27,038 bases of DNA. Source: a virus. Of this stretch, positions 1 to 7,700 are shown piece by piece. Position 1 is the stretch's first letter, and the number at the start of each line of letters is the position of its first letter. The position numbers and the translations under genes were made by a program. The stretch covers positions 1-27,038 of IMG/VR virus record IMGVR_UViG_3300025120_000444, one strand, 5' to 3'. The notes beneath the pieces were generated by a model. The model searched no databases. It saw nothing but the letters and a program-made list of their open reading frames with translations, and was not told the DNA's origin.

Positions 1-2
1 AA

Positions 3-713
3 TATTTATCACCTAGCAATATGAACACCTACATAAGCGACATGCCTATGTGGGTAGCTAGGTATCTGTTTGGTATTAAATCAGGTAGTGGAGCAGGAGC
101 AGTCAGAGGTATTGTTCAAGAAGCGGCACTAGCTGATAAATACAAGACAGGTAAGTTTGATTTCGATGCATTAGAAATGCAGTTTATGACTATGTGTACA
201 GAATCTAATATTGATTTAGGGGATGTTAAAGTAGAGAAAGAAAGAAACCTACTACCTAACTTTGGTAAAATTATTGATGAGAATTTTAAGTATAAAAACT
301 TAGAAGACTATCAAGAAAGAGTTGAGGTTCAGTTTGATGACATGCCTATACCTGTTATGGGATATATTGATTTTAGATTTAAAGATAAAATAGTTGACTT
401 AAAGACATCAACACGAATGCCATCAAGACCTACAGAAGCACAAAAGAGACAGATGGCATTTTACTCTATGGCATATCCAAACAATAGTGTAGATTTGTTT
501 TTTGCTACACCAAAGGATCATAAGACTTTTACATTAGATAATTTATCTTTGTATAAAAAACAACTTAAAAGTGTGGCTTTTAGTATACAGAAATTTCTAT
601 CTATTAGTAAAGATAAACACGAGTTAGCTTCTTTAGTTTATCCAAACTTTGATTCATGGACTTGGAGTGCTAAGTTTAAAAAAGAAGCAAAGAAAATATG
701 GGCAGATGTATAA
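3..713 (+). CDS. PD-(D/E)XK nuclease, RecB/Cas4-like (5' end outside window)
   Basis: A probable DNA exonuclease of the PD-(D/E)XK superfamily. Numbering from the first in-window ATG (position 21), the core motifs are GYID (114-117, Asp117), DLK (126-128, Asp126 and Lys128) and QxxxY (Gln144, Tyr148); Glu34 in RGIVQE fits the helical acidic residue of motif I. The frame stays open through position 3, and the codons before the ATG read YLSPSN. That matches the S-x-S-x-(L/M)-N-x-(Y/F) start typical of this family, so the true start lies left of the window and ATG 21 is internal. It leads a plus-strand operon and its stop overlaps the next start (TAATG at 711-715). In phages such proteins usually act in recombination or host DNA breakdown; which role applies here is inference. 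Confidence 0.82.
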   Translation, partial: YLSPSNMNTYISDMPMWVARYLFGIKSGSGAGAVRGIVQEAALADKYKTGKFDFDALEMQFMTMCTESNIDLGDVKVEKERNLLPNFGKIIDENFKYKNLEDYQERVEVQFDDMPIPVMGYIDFRFKDKIVDLKTSTRMPSRPTEAQKRQMAFYSMAYPNNSVDLFFATPKDHKTFTLDNLSLYKKQLKSVAFSIQKFLSISKDKHELASLVYPNFDSWTWSAKFKKEAKKIWADV

Positions 714-1165
714 TGTCAGCATATAGTGCTAGACATGCAGCTCGTAAGAATGGGTATAGGAGTGGTTTAGAAGACAAGGTTGCTGAATACTTAAAGAGTA
801 ACTCTATTGTTTTTCTATATGAAAAAGTAAAAATAGAATGGGAAGACCTTGCCTATCGCACCTATACCCCTGACTTTGTGCTTAATAATGGGATCATTAT
901 AGAAACAAAAGGTATGTTTACTACTGCCGATAGACGAAAACATTTATGTGTAAAGAAACAACATCCTGATTTAGATATACGATTTGTTTTTGAAAATAGT
1001 AATAGAAAATTATATAAGAATGCAAAGTCAACGTATGCACAATGGTGTATTAAGCATGGGTTTAGATACTATACTAGAATTATACCTGAAGATTGGCTAA
1101 AAGAAAAAGGAAAAAACAATTATCCTAAATTTATAAAATTTTTAGGAAAGAAACTAGGGAGTTAA
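713..1165 (+). CDS. Endonuclease I, Holliday junction resolvase (T7 gp3 family)
   Basis: A 150-residue homologue of T7 endonuclease I (149 residues), which cuts branched DNA such as Holliday junctions and helps debranch replicating DNA before packaging. From ATG 713 the catalytic set is Glu20, Asp54, Glu64 and Lys66, almost position for position the Glu20/Asp55/Glu65/Lys67 of T7. Other matching blocks are YRSGLEDKV, YTPDF, ETKG, HPDLDIRFVF and IPEDW. An in-frame ATG at 698 would add five residues, but ATG 713 fits the T7 N-terminus and forms a TAATG junction with the preceding stop, so 713 is preferred. T7-type enzymes act as intertwined homodimers. The pairing with a RecB-like nuclease upstream fits DNA processing. 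Confidence 0.93.
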   Translation: MSAYSARHAARKNGYRSGLEDKVAEYLKSNSIVFLYEKVKIEWEDLAYRTYTPDFVLNNGIIIETKGMFTTADRRKHLCVKKQHPDLDIRFVFENSNRKLYKNAKSTYAQWCIKHGFRYYTRIIPEDWLKEKGKNNYPKFIKFLGKKLGS

Positions 1166-1167
1166 TT

Positions 1168-1479
1168 ATGACAATAGACATTACAACTAAATATCCATCT
1201 GCTTTCTACATAGAACTTTTACCTGAACTCGATGAAGATAATAATTGGCAGGGTGGCTTACAAGTAAATATTATTACATCAAAAGAAAATCCTATGCCTG
1301 TAGAAAGTAAAAGAGACTTAACACATCTAAGTCAACTCGTTGCAAGTTCTATAGCGTTTATGGAAAAGAATGTAGACTATGCAGACAAACTAGAAGAGTT
1401 TATAAAAGAACCTGAAGAAAAACCTGTTGTAAATGGTAACGTAATACACTTTAACTTTAACACTGAAGGGAATGCATAA
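1168..1479 (+). CDS. Hypothetical protein, 103 aa
   Basis: I do not recognise a family. The product is acidic and probably soluble, with no signal peptide or membrane segment. The first half looks like beta strands (FYIELLPEL, GGLQVNIIT), followed by a helix around residues 50-85 and a short hydrophobic end (NVIHFNFN). It starts two bases after the endonuclease I stop and its TAA shares a base with the next ATG (TAATG at 1477-1481), so translation with its neighbours is probably coupled. Its place between endonuclease I and DUF3310 suggests an accessory role in DNA metabolism, which is inference from position only. Confidence 0.7.
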   Translation: MTIDITTKYPSAFYIELLPELDEDNNWQGGLQVNIITSKENPMPVESKRDLTHLSQLVASSIAFMEKNVDYADKLEEFIKEPEEKPVVNGNVIHFNFNTEGNA

Positions 1480-1784
1480 TGGCTGCTAGTATAAAAGAAA
1501 TGATTGACTTTGAAAAAGATTTACCGTCTGAAGATAAACCAAAAATAGTTGGTAGAGAATTAGTAGATGACATGGTTAATCATCCACCACATTACAATCA
1601 ATATGGTATAGAATGTATTGATGCAATAAAAGCTTGTACAGGTAAAGGATTTGAAGCATACTTACAAGGTAATATATTAAAGTATCTTTGGAGATATGAT
1701 TATAAAAATGGAGTAGAAGACTTGAAAAAAGCACAATGGTACTTATCTAAATTAATAGAGATTGTAAATGACGATAAGAGTTAA
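1479..1784 (+). CDS. DUF3310 family protein
   Basis: Residues 33-90 carry the DUF3310 signature common in phages: VNHPPHYN, then GIECIDAI, GFEAYLQGNILKYLWRY, KNGVEDLKKAQWYL. The His/Tyr-rich start, the central N-x-x-K-Y-L-W-R-Y segment and the final helix are all present. The first 30 residues are a charged, probably disordered lead. The biochemical role of this family is not settled; some members are annotated as nucleotide-kinase-like, but no P-loop is visible here. It sits in a nucleotide-metabolism operon and is translationally coupled to the gene before it by a one-base overlap. Confidence 0.85.
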   Translation: MAASIKEMIDFEKDLPSEDKPKIVGRELVDDMVNHPPHYNQYGIECIDAIKACTGKGFEAYLQGNILKYLWRYDYKNGVEDLKKAQWYLSKLIEIVNDDKS

Positions 1785-1785
1785 A

Positions 1786-1944
1786 ATGATGATAACATTG
1801 GATATAGATACAGAAGAGTATGCTGTACCTGCCGATGGAAAAGTAAATATAGAAATAGAAGAATTTGTAAGAGAAGCATTCTACGATTTAGAAGGTGCTG
1901 ATATAAGAAACTTTAGAACAACAAGTGAGGAGATAAATAAATGA
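1786..1944 (+). CDS. Small hypothetical ORF, 52 aa
   Basis: A short reading frame that fills the space between DUF3310 and the reductase. It begins with ATG ATG at 1786, one base after the DUF3310 stop, and ends with TGA at 1942-1944, overlapping the reductase ATG at 1941 in an ATGA junction. The product starts MMITLDIDTEEY and is acidic, with a predicted helix over EIEEFVREAFYDLEG. No known domain is recognised. The tight fit on both sides matches the packing of the other genes here, which argues for a real gene. The GAGGAG just before 1941 would serve as the reductase ribosome-binding site. Confidence 0.6.
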   Translation: MMITLDIDTEEYAVPADGKVNIEIEEFVREAFYDLEGADIRNFRTTSEEINK

Positions 1945-3926
1945 TATCAAACGCAGCAAACAATTTACCTACAGATTACCAAAACTTTATAGCACTTTCT
2001 AGGTATGCTAGGTGGATTCCTGAAGAAAGTAGAAGAGAGGAGTGGTCTGAAACAGTTGATAGATATTTAAACTATATGCAGGATCATGTAATTAAAAAAT
2101 ATAACTTTGATGAGGTAGTATTCTATGAGCTTAGAGATAAGCTATTTAATTATATCACAAATCTAAGCATCATGCCAAGTATGAGAGCATTAATGACTTC
2201 AGGTAAAGCACTTGATAAATGTCATGTAGCAGGTTATAACTGTTCATACTTACCTGTTGATAGCCCTCGTGCTTTTGATGAGTGTATGTATATTCTTATG
2301 TGTGGTACAGGTGTAGGTTTCTCTGTTGAAAGAGAGAACGTAGATAAACTACCTATTGTTAATGAACATTTTGAAGATAGCACGACTACTATTAAAGTAG
2401 GTGACTCACGTTCAGGTTGGGCTAAAGCCTTGCGTGAATTAATTGCTATGTTATACGTAGGTCAAATACCTGAGTTTGATGTAGAAGATGTTAGACCTGC
2501 AGGTGCTAGACTTAAAACATTTGGTGGTAGAGCATCTGGTCCTGAACCTCTTGTAGATTTATATAAATTCTGTATAAATATGTTTAAAGGTGCTGCAGGT
2601 AGAAGATTATATCCTATAGAATGTCACGACCTTATGTGTAAGATAGGTGAAGTAGTTGTAGTAGGTGGAGTAAGACGCTCTGCTCTTATTAGTTTATCTA
2701 ACTTAGGTGATGATCAGATGCGTTATGCTAAGTCAGGTCAATGGTGGGAGAATGAAGGACAGAGAGCTTTAGCAAATAATAGTATAGCATACAAAGGTAA
2801 GATTAATATGGAAACTTTTATGCGTGAATGGTTAGCTCTTGTAGAAAGTAAATCAGGTGAGCGTGGTATCTTTAATCGTAAGTCTGCTGTAAAACAAGCA
2901 GATAAAAATGGTAGACGAAAGACAGACTATGCATTTGGTTGTAATCCCTGTAGTGAGATTATACTTAGACCTTATCAATTTTGTAATCTATCAGAAGTAG
3001 TTATACGAGAAAACGATACAGAAAAGTCTCTATTAGAAAAAGTAGAGATGGCTACTATCCTTGGCACATTCCAAGCTACACTTACAGACTTTAAATATCT
3101 ACGTAAGATATGGAAAGATAATACAGAAGAAGAAAGATTACTTGGTGTATCACTAACAGGTATTATGGACAGTAAACTATTTAATGATTATAATACAATC
3201 TTTCTTGAAGACGGACAACAAGTATTTGATGGATCAAGAGTTGGTGGTATTCTTACAAAACTAAAGGAGAAAGCAATTGAAACAAACAAGAAGTATTCAG
3301 AAATGTTGGGCATACCTCAATCAACTGCCATCACTTGTGTCAAACCTAGTGGTACAGTTTCTCAACTCGTGGATAGTGCAAGTGGCATACATACTAGACA
3401 TAGCAAGTATTACATTCGCACTGTTCGTGGTGACAACAAAGACCCATTAACAGAGTTTATGAAGTCAGCAGGTATACCAAGTGAACCTGACGTTATGAAA
3501 CCTGATAGCACTACAGTGTTTAGCTTTCCTATGAAAGCACCTGATGGTGCAACAACAAGAGACAATATGTCTGCTATAGATCAACTAAGATTGTGGCAAA
3601 CATACCAAGAGTATTGGTGTGAACATAAACCATCTGTAACTATCTCTGTAAAAGAAGATGAATGGATGGAAGTAGGAGCATGGGTGTATAAAAACTTTGA
3701 TGATATATCAGGAATTAGTTTTCTACCTCATAGTGATCACACCTATGCACAAGCTCCTTATCAAGAAATTGGTAAGAAAGAGTATGAAAAACTAAAAAAT
3801 AAGATGCCTGACAAGATAGATTGGAAATTACTGCAAAATTATGAGAAAGAAGACAACACAGCAGGGTCAAAAGAGTTAGCCTGTAGTGCTGGAGTCTGTG
3901 AGGTTGTAGATATACAGTCTACATAA
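1941..3926 (+). CDS. nrdJ: Ribonucleotide reductase, class II (B12-dependent), monomeric type
   Basis: Reduces ribonucleotides to deoxyribonucleotides using an adenosylcobalamin-generated thiyl radical, supplying dNTPs for phage replication. The active-site loop NPCSEI gives Asn335, radical Cys337 and Glu339. The redox pair is Cys101 (YNCSYLP) and Cys348 (FCNLSEV), and the C-terminal shuttle is Cys648/Cys653 (CSAGVC). Spacings match the Lactobacillus leichmannii enzyme: 11 residues from radical Cys to second redox Cys and 5 between the tail cysteines. A KPSGTVSQL loop at 468-476 is the usual phosphate-binding stretch. At 661 residues it is shorter than the roughly 739 of L. leichmannii, mainly before the radical Cys. 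GAGGAG lies upstream, and the ATG overlaps the preceding stop (ATGA). It looks intact. Confidence 0.96.
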   Translation: MISNAANNLPTDYQNFIALSRYARWIPEESRREEWSETVDRYLNYMQDHVIKKYNFDEVVFYELRDKLFNYITNLSIMPSMRALMTSGKALDKCHVAGYNCSYLPVDSPRAFDECMYILMCGTGVGFSVERENVDKLPIVNEHFEDSTTTIKVGDSRSGWAKALRELIAMLYVGQIPEFDVEDVRPAGARLKTFGGRASGPEPLVDLYKFCINMFKGAAGRRLYPIECHDLMCKIGEVVVVGGVRRSALISLSNLGDDQMRYAKSGQWWENEGQRALANNSIAYKGKINMETFMREWLALVESKSGERGIFNRKSAVKQADKNGRRKTDYAFGCNPCSEIILRPYQFCNLSEVVIRENDTEKSLLEKVEMATILGTFQATLTDFKYLRKIWKDNTEEERLLGVSLTGIMDSKLFNDYNTIFLEDGQQVFDGSRVGGILTKLKEKAIETNKKYSEMLGIPQSTAITCVKPSGTVSQLVDSASGIHTRHSKYYIRTVRGDNKDPLTEFMKSAGIPSEPDVMKPDSTTVFSFPMKAPDGATTRDNMSAIDQLRLWQTYQEYWCEHKPSVTISVKEDEWMEVGAWVYKNFDDISGISFLPHSDHTYAQAPYQEIGKKEYEKLKNKMPDKIDWKLLQNYEKEDNTAGSKELACSAGVCEVVDIQST

Positions 3927-3945
3927 TCAGGTACTAGAACCCTCG

Positions 3946-3965
3946 GAGGGTGTGTTTCACCCCTC
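3946..3965 (+). terminator. GC-rich hairpin after the reductase gene
   Basis: In the 84-base gap after the reductase stop, GAGGGTG (3946-3952) can pair with CACCCCTC (3958-3965) across a TGTTT loop, with one bulged C. This is a GC-rich island in AT-rich DNA. An alternative small stem, CCCT-CGG-AGGG (3940-3950), would compete. The sequence after it (tgacggtcttta) lacks a strong T run, so it could be a weak or partial terminator, or a stabilising or processing stem, rather than a full stop of transcription. Confidence 0.45.
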
Positions 3966-3997
3966 TGACGGTCTTTATATGAAGACAAATTTTAAAA

Positions 3998-4003
3998 AAG
4001 GAG
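3998..4003 (+). promoter_or_regulatory. Strong Shine-Dalgarno AAGGAG
   Basis: AAGGAG lies seven bases before ATG 4011 and fixes that start. It is one of the clearest ribosome-binding sites in the left arm, where several genes rely on stop-start overlap. Together with the hairpin just upstream it suggests the genes after the reductase are translated independently of it. Confidence 0.75.
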
Positions 4004-4010
4004 AAAATTT

Positions 4011-4259
4011 ATGAGAGAATTACTAATTGGAGCATCAAGAACCTATTATGTTGGGTTAATTAATAAACATATAGCAAATGTAGAAGTTTTACTTACAAAT
4101 CCTACAGGCATAGGAGAGCATCACGATATTCATGCTTCTATAGAAGAAGAGCTTGGTAAGATTGCAGACTATAATGATAAGTTAGAGATGCTCATTAAAT
4201 ATTTTACTAAACCTCAACAACAAGAGGAGAATAAGGATGATAAAAAAGATAAGAAGTAG
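4011..4259 (+). CDS. Conserved phage hypothetical, 82 aa
   Basis: A small, mostly helical soluble protein. From memory, the layout resembles short hypotheticals found in marine myo- and podophages: an N-terminal helix, a HIANVEVLLTNPTGIGEH block, then an amphipathic helix IEEELGKIADYNDKLEMLI. The last 15 residues are Gln/Glu/Lys-rich and likely disordered. No catalytic motif is visible and the function is unknown. It has a strong ribosome-binding site and its end overlaps the next gene by 23 bases. Confidence 0.75.
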   Translation: MRELLIGASRTYYVGLINKHIANVEVLLTNPTGIGEHHDIHASIEEELGKIADYNDKLEMLIKYFTKPQQQEENKDDKKDKK

Positions 4260-4476
4260 AAAAGAAAGAGGACTTTCTAAATACGATGCTCCTTTAATTA
4301 TACAGTTTAATAAAGGAGTCAATGCTTTTAAGAGAAATGAAAGGTCACCATATCATTTAAACTCTATGGCTTATAGAGAATGGTTACGTGGTTGGAATGA
4401 TGCTTATAGCAGACAGTTTAAAAGGACACAAGTAAATGAAACTAGAAGAAGAGGTAAAGAAGTATATGCAAAATAA
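4237..4476 (+). CDS. Small basic protein resembling ribosome modulation factor (RMF/CrpP fold)
   Basis: A 79-residue basic protein. The middle follows the pattern F-x-x-G-x-x-A-F...PY...R-x-W-x-x-GW-x-x-A (Phe24, Gly27, Ala30, Pro38-Tyr39, Arg47, Trp49, Gly52-Trp53, Ala56), which is how the RMF family (Pfam Rmf/CrpP) reads. RMF itself binds 30S subunits and promotes 70S dimers; phage members are common but poorly understood. A ribosome or RNA target is therefore inference. The start is supported by AGAGGAG seven bases upstream, inside the end of the previous gene. It overlaps the MazG gene by 11 bases. Confidence 0.62.
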   Translation: MIKKIRSRKERGLSKYDAPLIIQFNKGVNAFKRNERSPYHLNSMAYREWLRGWNDAYSRQFKRTQVNETRRRGKEVYAK

Positions 4477-4798
4477 AAACAAAAGTATGATAACTGCTAA
4501 TCATTATCAAACAGAAGCAAAGAAGACTGCTATCTTTCCTGCTAACAAAGCCCTAGAGTATTTATCTCTAGGGTTAGTAGGTGAAGCAGGAGAAGTTGCT
4601 AACAAAGTTAAAAAGATTATACGTGATAAAAAGATTGATGTAGATATAGGTGGGGAGATAGGTGATGTACTTTGGTACTGTGCTATGTTAGCTGACTATC
4701 TAGATGTTGATCTTGGTACTATAATGGAAAACAATATTAATAAACTACACTCTAGAAAAAGTAGAGGTGTTTTAGGTGGTAGTGGTGATAACCGTTAG
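4466..4798 (+). CDS. MazG-like nucleotide pyrophosphohydrolase
   Basis: An all-alpha NTP pyrophosphohydrolase of the MazG/dUTPase-like group, which hydrolyses NTPs or dNTPs to monophosphate and pyrophosphate. Numbering from ATG 4436, the metal-binding motif is GEAGE (Glu50, Glu53) and then GEIGD (Glu74, Asp77), the ExxE...ExxD signature; the end KLHSRKSRGVLGGSGDNR is the usual family tail. In-frame ATGs occur at 4436, 4466 and 4487. I prefer 4466 because GAGG lies 11 bases before it and overlap with the previous gene is short; 4487 would also keep the whole domain (MITANHYQTEA). Phage MazG may adjust nucleotide pools or ppGpp-type signals; the substrate cannot be told here. Its stop abuts the opposing gene. 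Confidence 0.9.
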   Translation: MQNKNKSMITANHYQTEAKKTAIFPANKALEYLSLGLVGEAGEVANKVKKIIRDKKIDVDIGGEIGDVLWYCAMLADYLDVDLGTIMENNINKLHSRKSRGVLGGSGDNR

Positions 4799-7700
4799 TT
4801 ATTTTGGTCTTCTAGCTTTAAACATATCTTTAAGTTTTAGTTTTACTAAATCTTCATCTTCTTGACCAAAGTAATCTGTATACAAAAACATGCCGTATTC
4901 ATAGTTGCCTTTAAGTTTACCGGGTAATACTTCTTCAAATATAGAAACACCTTTAGAAACTTCTTTGTAGGCTTCGGCAACTATATTTATTTTTGATTTT
5001 GGTAATGAGAAAAATATATTTTTAAATTTTTGATGTTGTTCTTCTAGAGTTTCATTGCCAACTAGAGCCATTATCTCACCTCTAGATGCAGTTCTTTTTT
5101 GATTTATTAAAGACTTTAAAAAAAATCTTTTAACTAAATCACTTTTTAAATTTTTATAATCATCACTTAAAATAAACCCTGTTATTTGATCATCCATATA
5201 AGTGCCCATTTTTAATCTAGCTAGATTTGTTTTAGGTCTATCTCCTTTAATTGTTTTAGGTGAAACTTCAAACCAATCAAATCTCAATCTATCTAACTCA
5301 TTTTCTGCTACAGTTTTTTCTTCTTCTATTGTGACACCTGTAGTCATTTTTAAAAATGGATTTACGTTAGTTAAAGGTTTTTTCTTATAGGGTGTATATA
5401 CAGGTACGTCTTCCTTGTCTAAAAGAATATTACCCTCGTTAGCATCATATCTATTTGGAAATGATCTTACAGCTTGTTTTAACATATATTCAAAAAAATC
5501 AACAGATGTACTGTCTGATATTATTCTATATTCAGGATCAAGAAATGTACCTGCTATATCTTTAAGTTGACCCATTCCAACTGTTGCAGAATTAAAAGCA
5601 TCTCCTAAAACTCTTGCAAGAGATTCAGAAATAAATTCTTTATTTAAACCTTGTTCAGCACCATTAACTACAATATCGACAGCAGCATCAACTATATGCA
5701 AACCTGTACCTGCACGACCCTGACCACCTGCTATTGCTTGTAATATTTCTCTTGTTGGTACAGGTATATCTACAGCTACTTTATCATTATCGTGTAATTG
5801 AGGTATCGGTATTCCAAGTACTGGAATCTTTTTTCTTTTTCTATTAGGTCCAGTCATTCTATATATTATATCTGCAACCATAGCATAACCCAAATAAGGT
5901 CCTAATAATGCTTGTAAATTATATTGCCCTTCACCAAATGGATTATTAATTGTGTAAGGACCTGTATCTTCATCTCCAAAATGTGCCCTAATAGCAAAAA
6001 AAGTAGATAGTGTTGCAAGTCCTGTTGTTTGTTTTGCAAAAGATTCAGCATCTAATTTTAATCTAAGTTCTGGTGCTATTTCTATTCCTCTAACACCTTT
6101 TTTACCACCTTTTTTATTAAGTATGCCACCTGCATTTACAAGAGCAAGTATCGGCATATGTTCCCATTGAAATATAAGTTGATTAACTAAATATCGTGGA
6201 AAAGGTGCAGCAAAAGATAGAGGTATAATTCTTTCAAATGTTTTTATAAAAGCATTTGCTCCAATATTAAAAGCACCTTCTTTGTCTGTAAAATTTCCTG
6301 TTTGATAAGTAAACTCAAGTGCTTTTTCCATAGACTCTGCTATTACTTTATCAGGTAAACTACTAAACTTTCCTGTTGAACTAGCTGCGTTGATAGGGTC
6401 TAAATAAGCATCTTCAAAAAATCCTCTTAAACCACCTCTTTGTCCTGATGTATATAACCACTTATCTACCTCTCTTGAAAAAATAGCACGTTTAAACATA
6501 TTATCACTTAAAGTATTTAAGTAATTCATTTTTCTTGCAAGTCTAACAATTCCTGCTTCTTGTCCTGTTATACTACCTATATCTCCTAACTCTTTAAATA
6601 GTTTTTTACCTAAATCTGACTTAGAAAATCTTTCATCTCTTAGTAATAGTTCTAGTGCTTCTGTTTCCCAACTTCTAGTTCCTAGCCATAAATCTTTTCC
6701 TAAAGCTGAGTGCCAACCATTTCTCATCATTCCAAGACCTAAACGAACATTTAAATTTCCTGCTTCTTTTATTTCTTCATCAGTCAATCCTTTTATTGCT
6801 TTTTTTAAACTACCACCTTGCACTTTACCTTTTAGAGTAGTTAATAACCCTTCACCAAAAGTATCAAGAGCGTATGTATAATTACGCATATAACCACTAG
6901 AGTTGTTACGCATTGTAGTAGCAGTTTGTATTGTCATCATTCCAATACGTGCTTTATTTGCAGCACCTAAACCAAACCAGTTTTTCCACAAGGTAGATAC
7001 TTTAGCAGCTCTACTTTCTGAACCTGATTCTTTTATAGCTTTTGTAGCAGGTGTAACAATATCAACTAAATTTAATAGTCTTTGATCTATTTCTGTTAAT
7101 TCAGATAATAATAAATTTTGTTTAGCTTTCTTTTCTGCTTTAGATAATTGTGCAGCTGTTTGTAGAGTTTTACCTGCTAAACTATAATCTTCAACTAAAA
7201 GTCCAGAAAATTGTTGTAAACTTAAACCGTGTTCATCTAATATTTTTATAAATCTAACATCACTAATAACTCCTGATGTTAATCCTCTAGCTATTCTAGA
7301 TGCTATTCTTTCTTTTTTTAACACTTTAGTAAGACCATCTTTTGATACTGCAGCTACATCTTGAGCAGGTATTAAATGTAATACTTTTGCTGCAGCAGTA
7401 GCAATGTTTTCATGTAACTTTCTATCTAAGGATAAATCATAACCTACTTGACCAAAATCAACATCCCCTGAAATACCTACTCTTTCTTTAAGTTTTTGAC
7501 CTGCTTTTTTAAGTTTAGGTACAGACTCTTCTAACGATGCTTTTAAATCACTATATATTGTTTTTGCATTGTCTGCTATAGATTCTCCTTTACCTTTTAA
7601 TATTACTTCTTCACCTTTACTATTAACTTTAATTAAATCACCTTTTGTAGAATCTGTAAATGCTTTTTTTGCTAGTTTTTTATTTACTCTTTCAATACCT

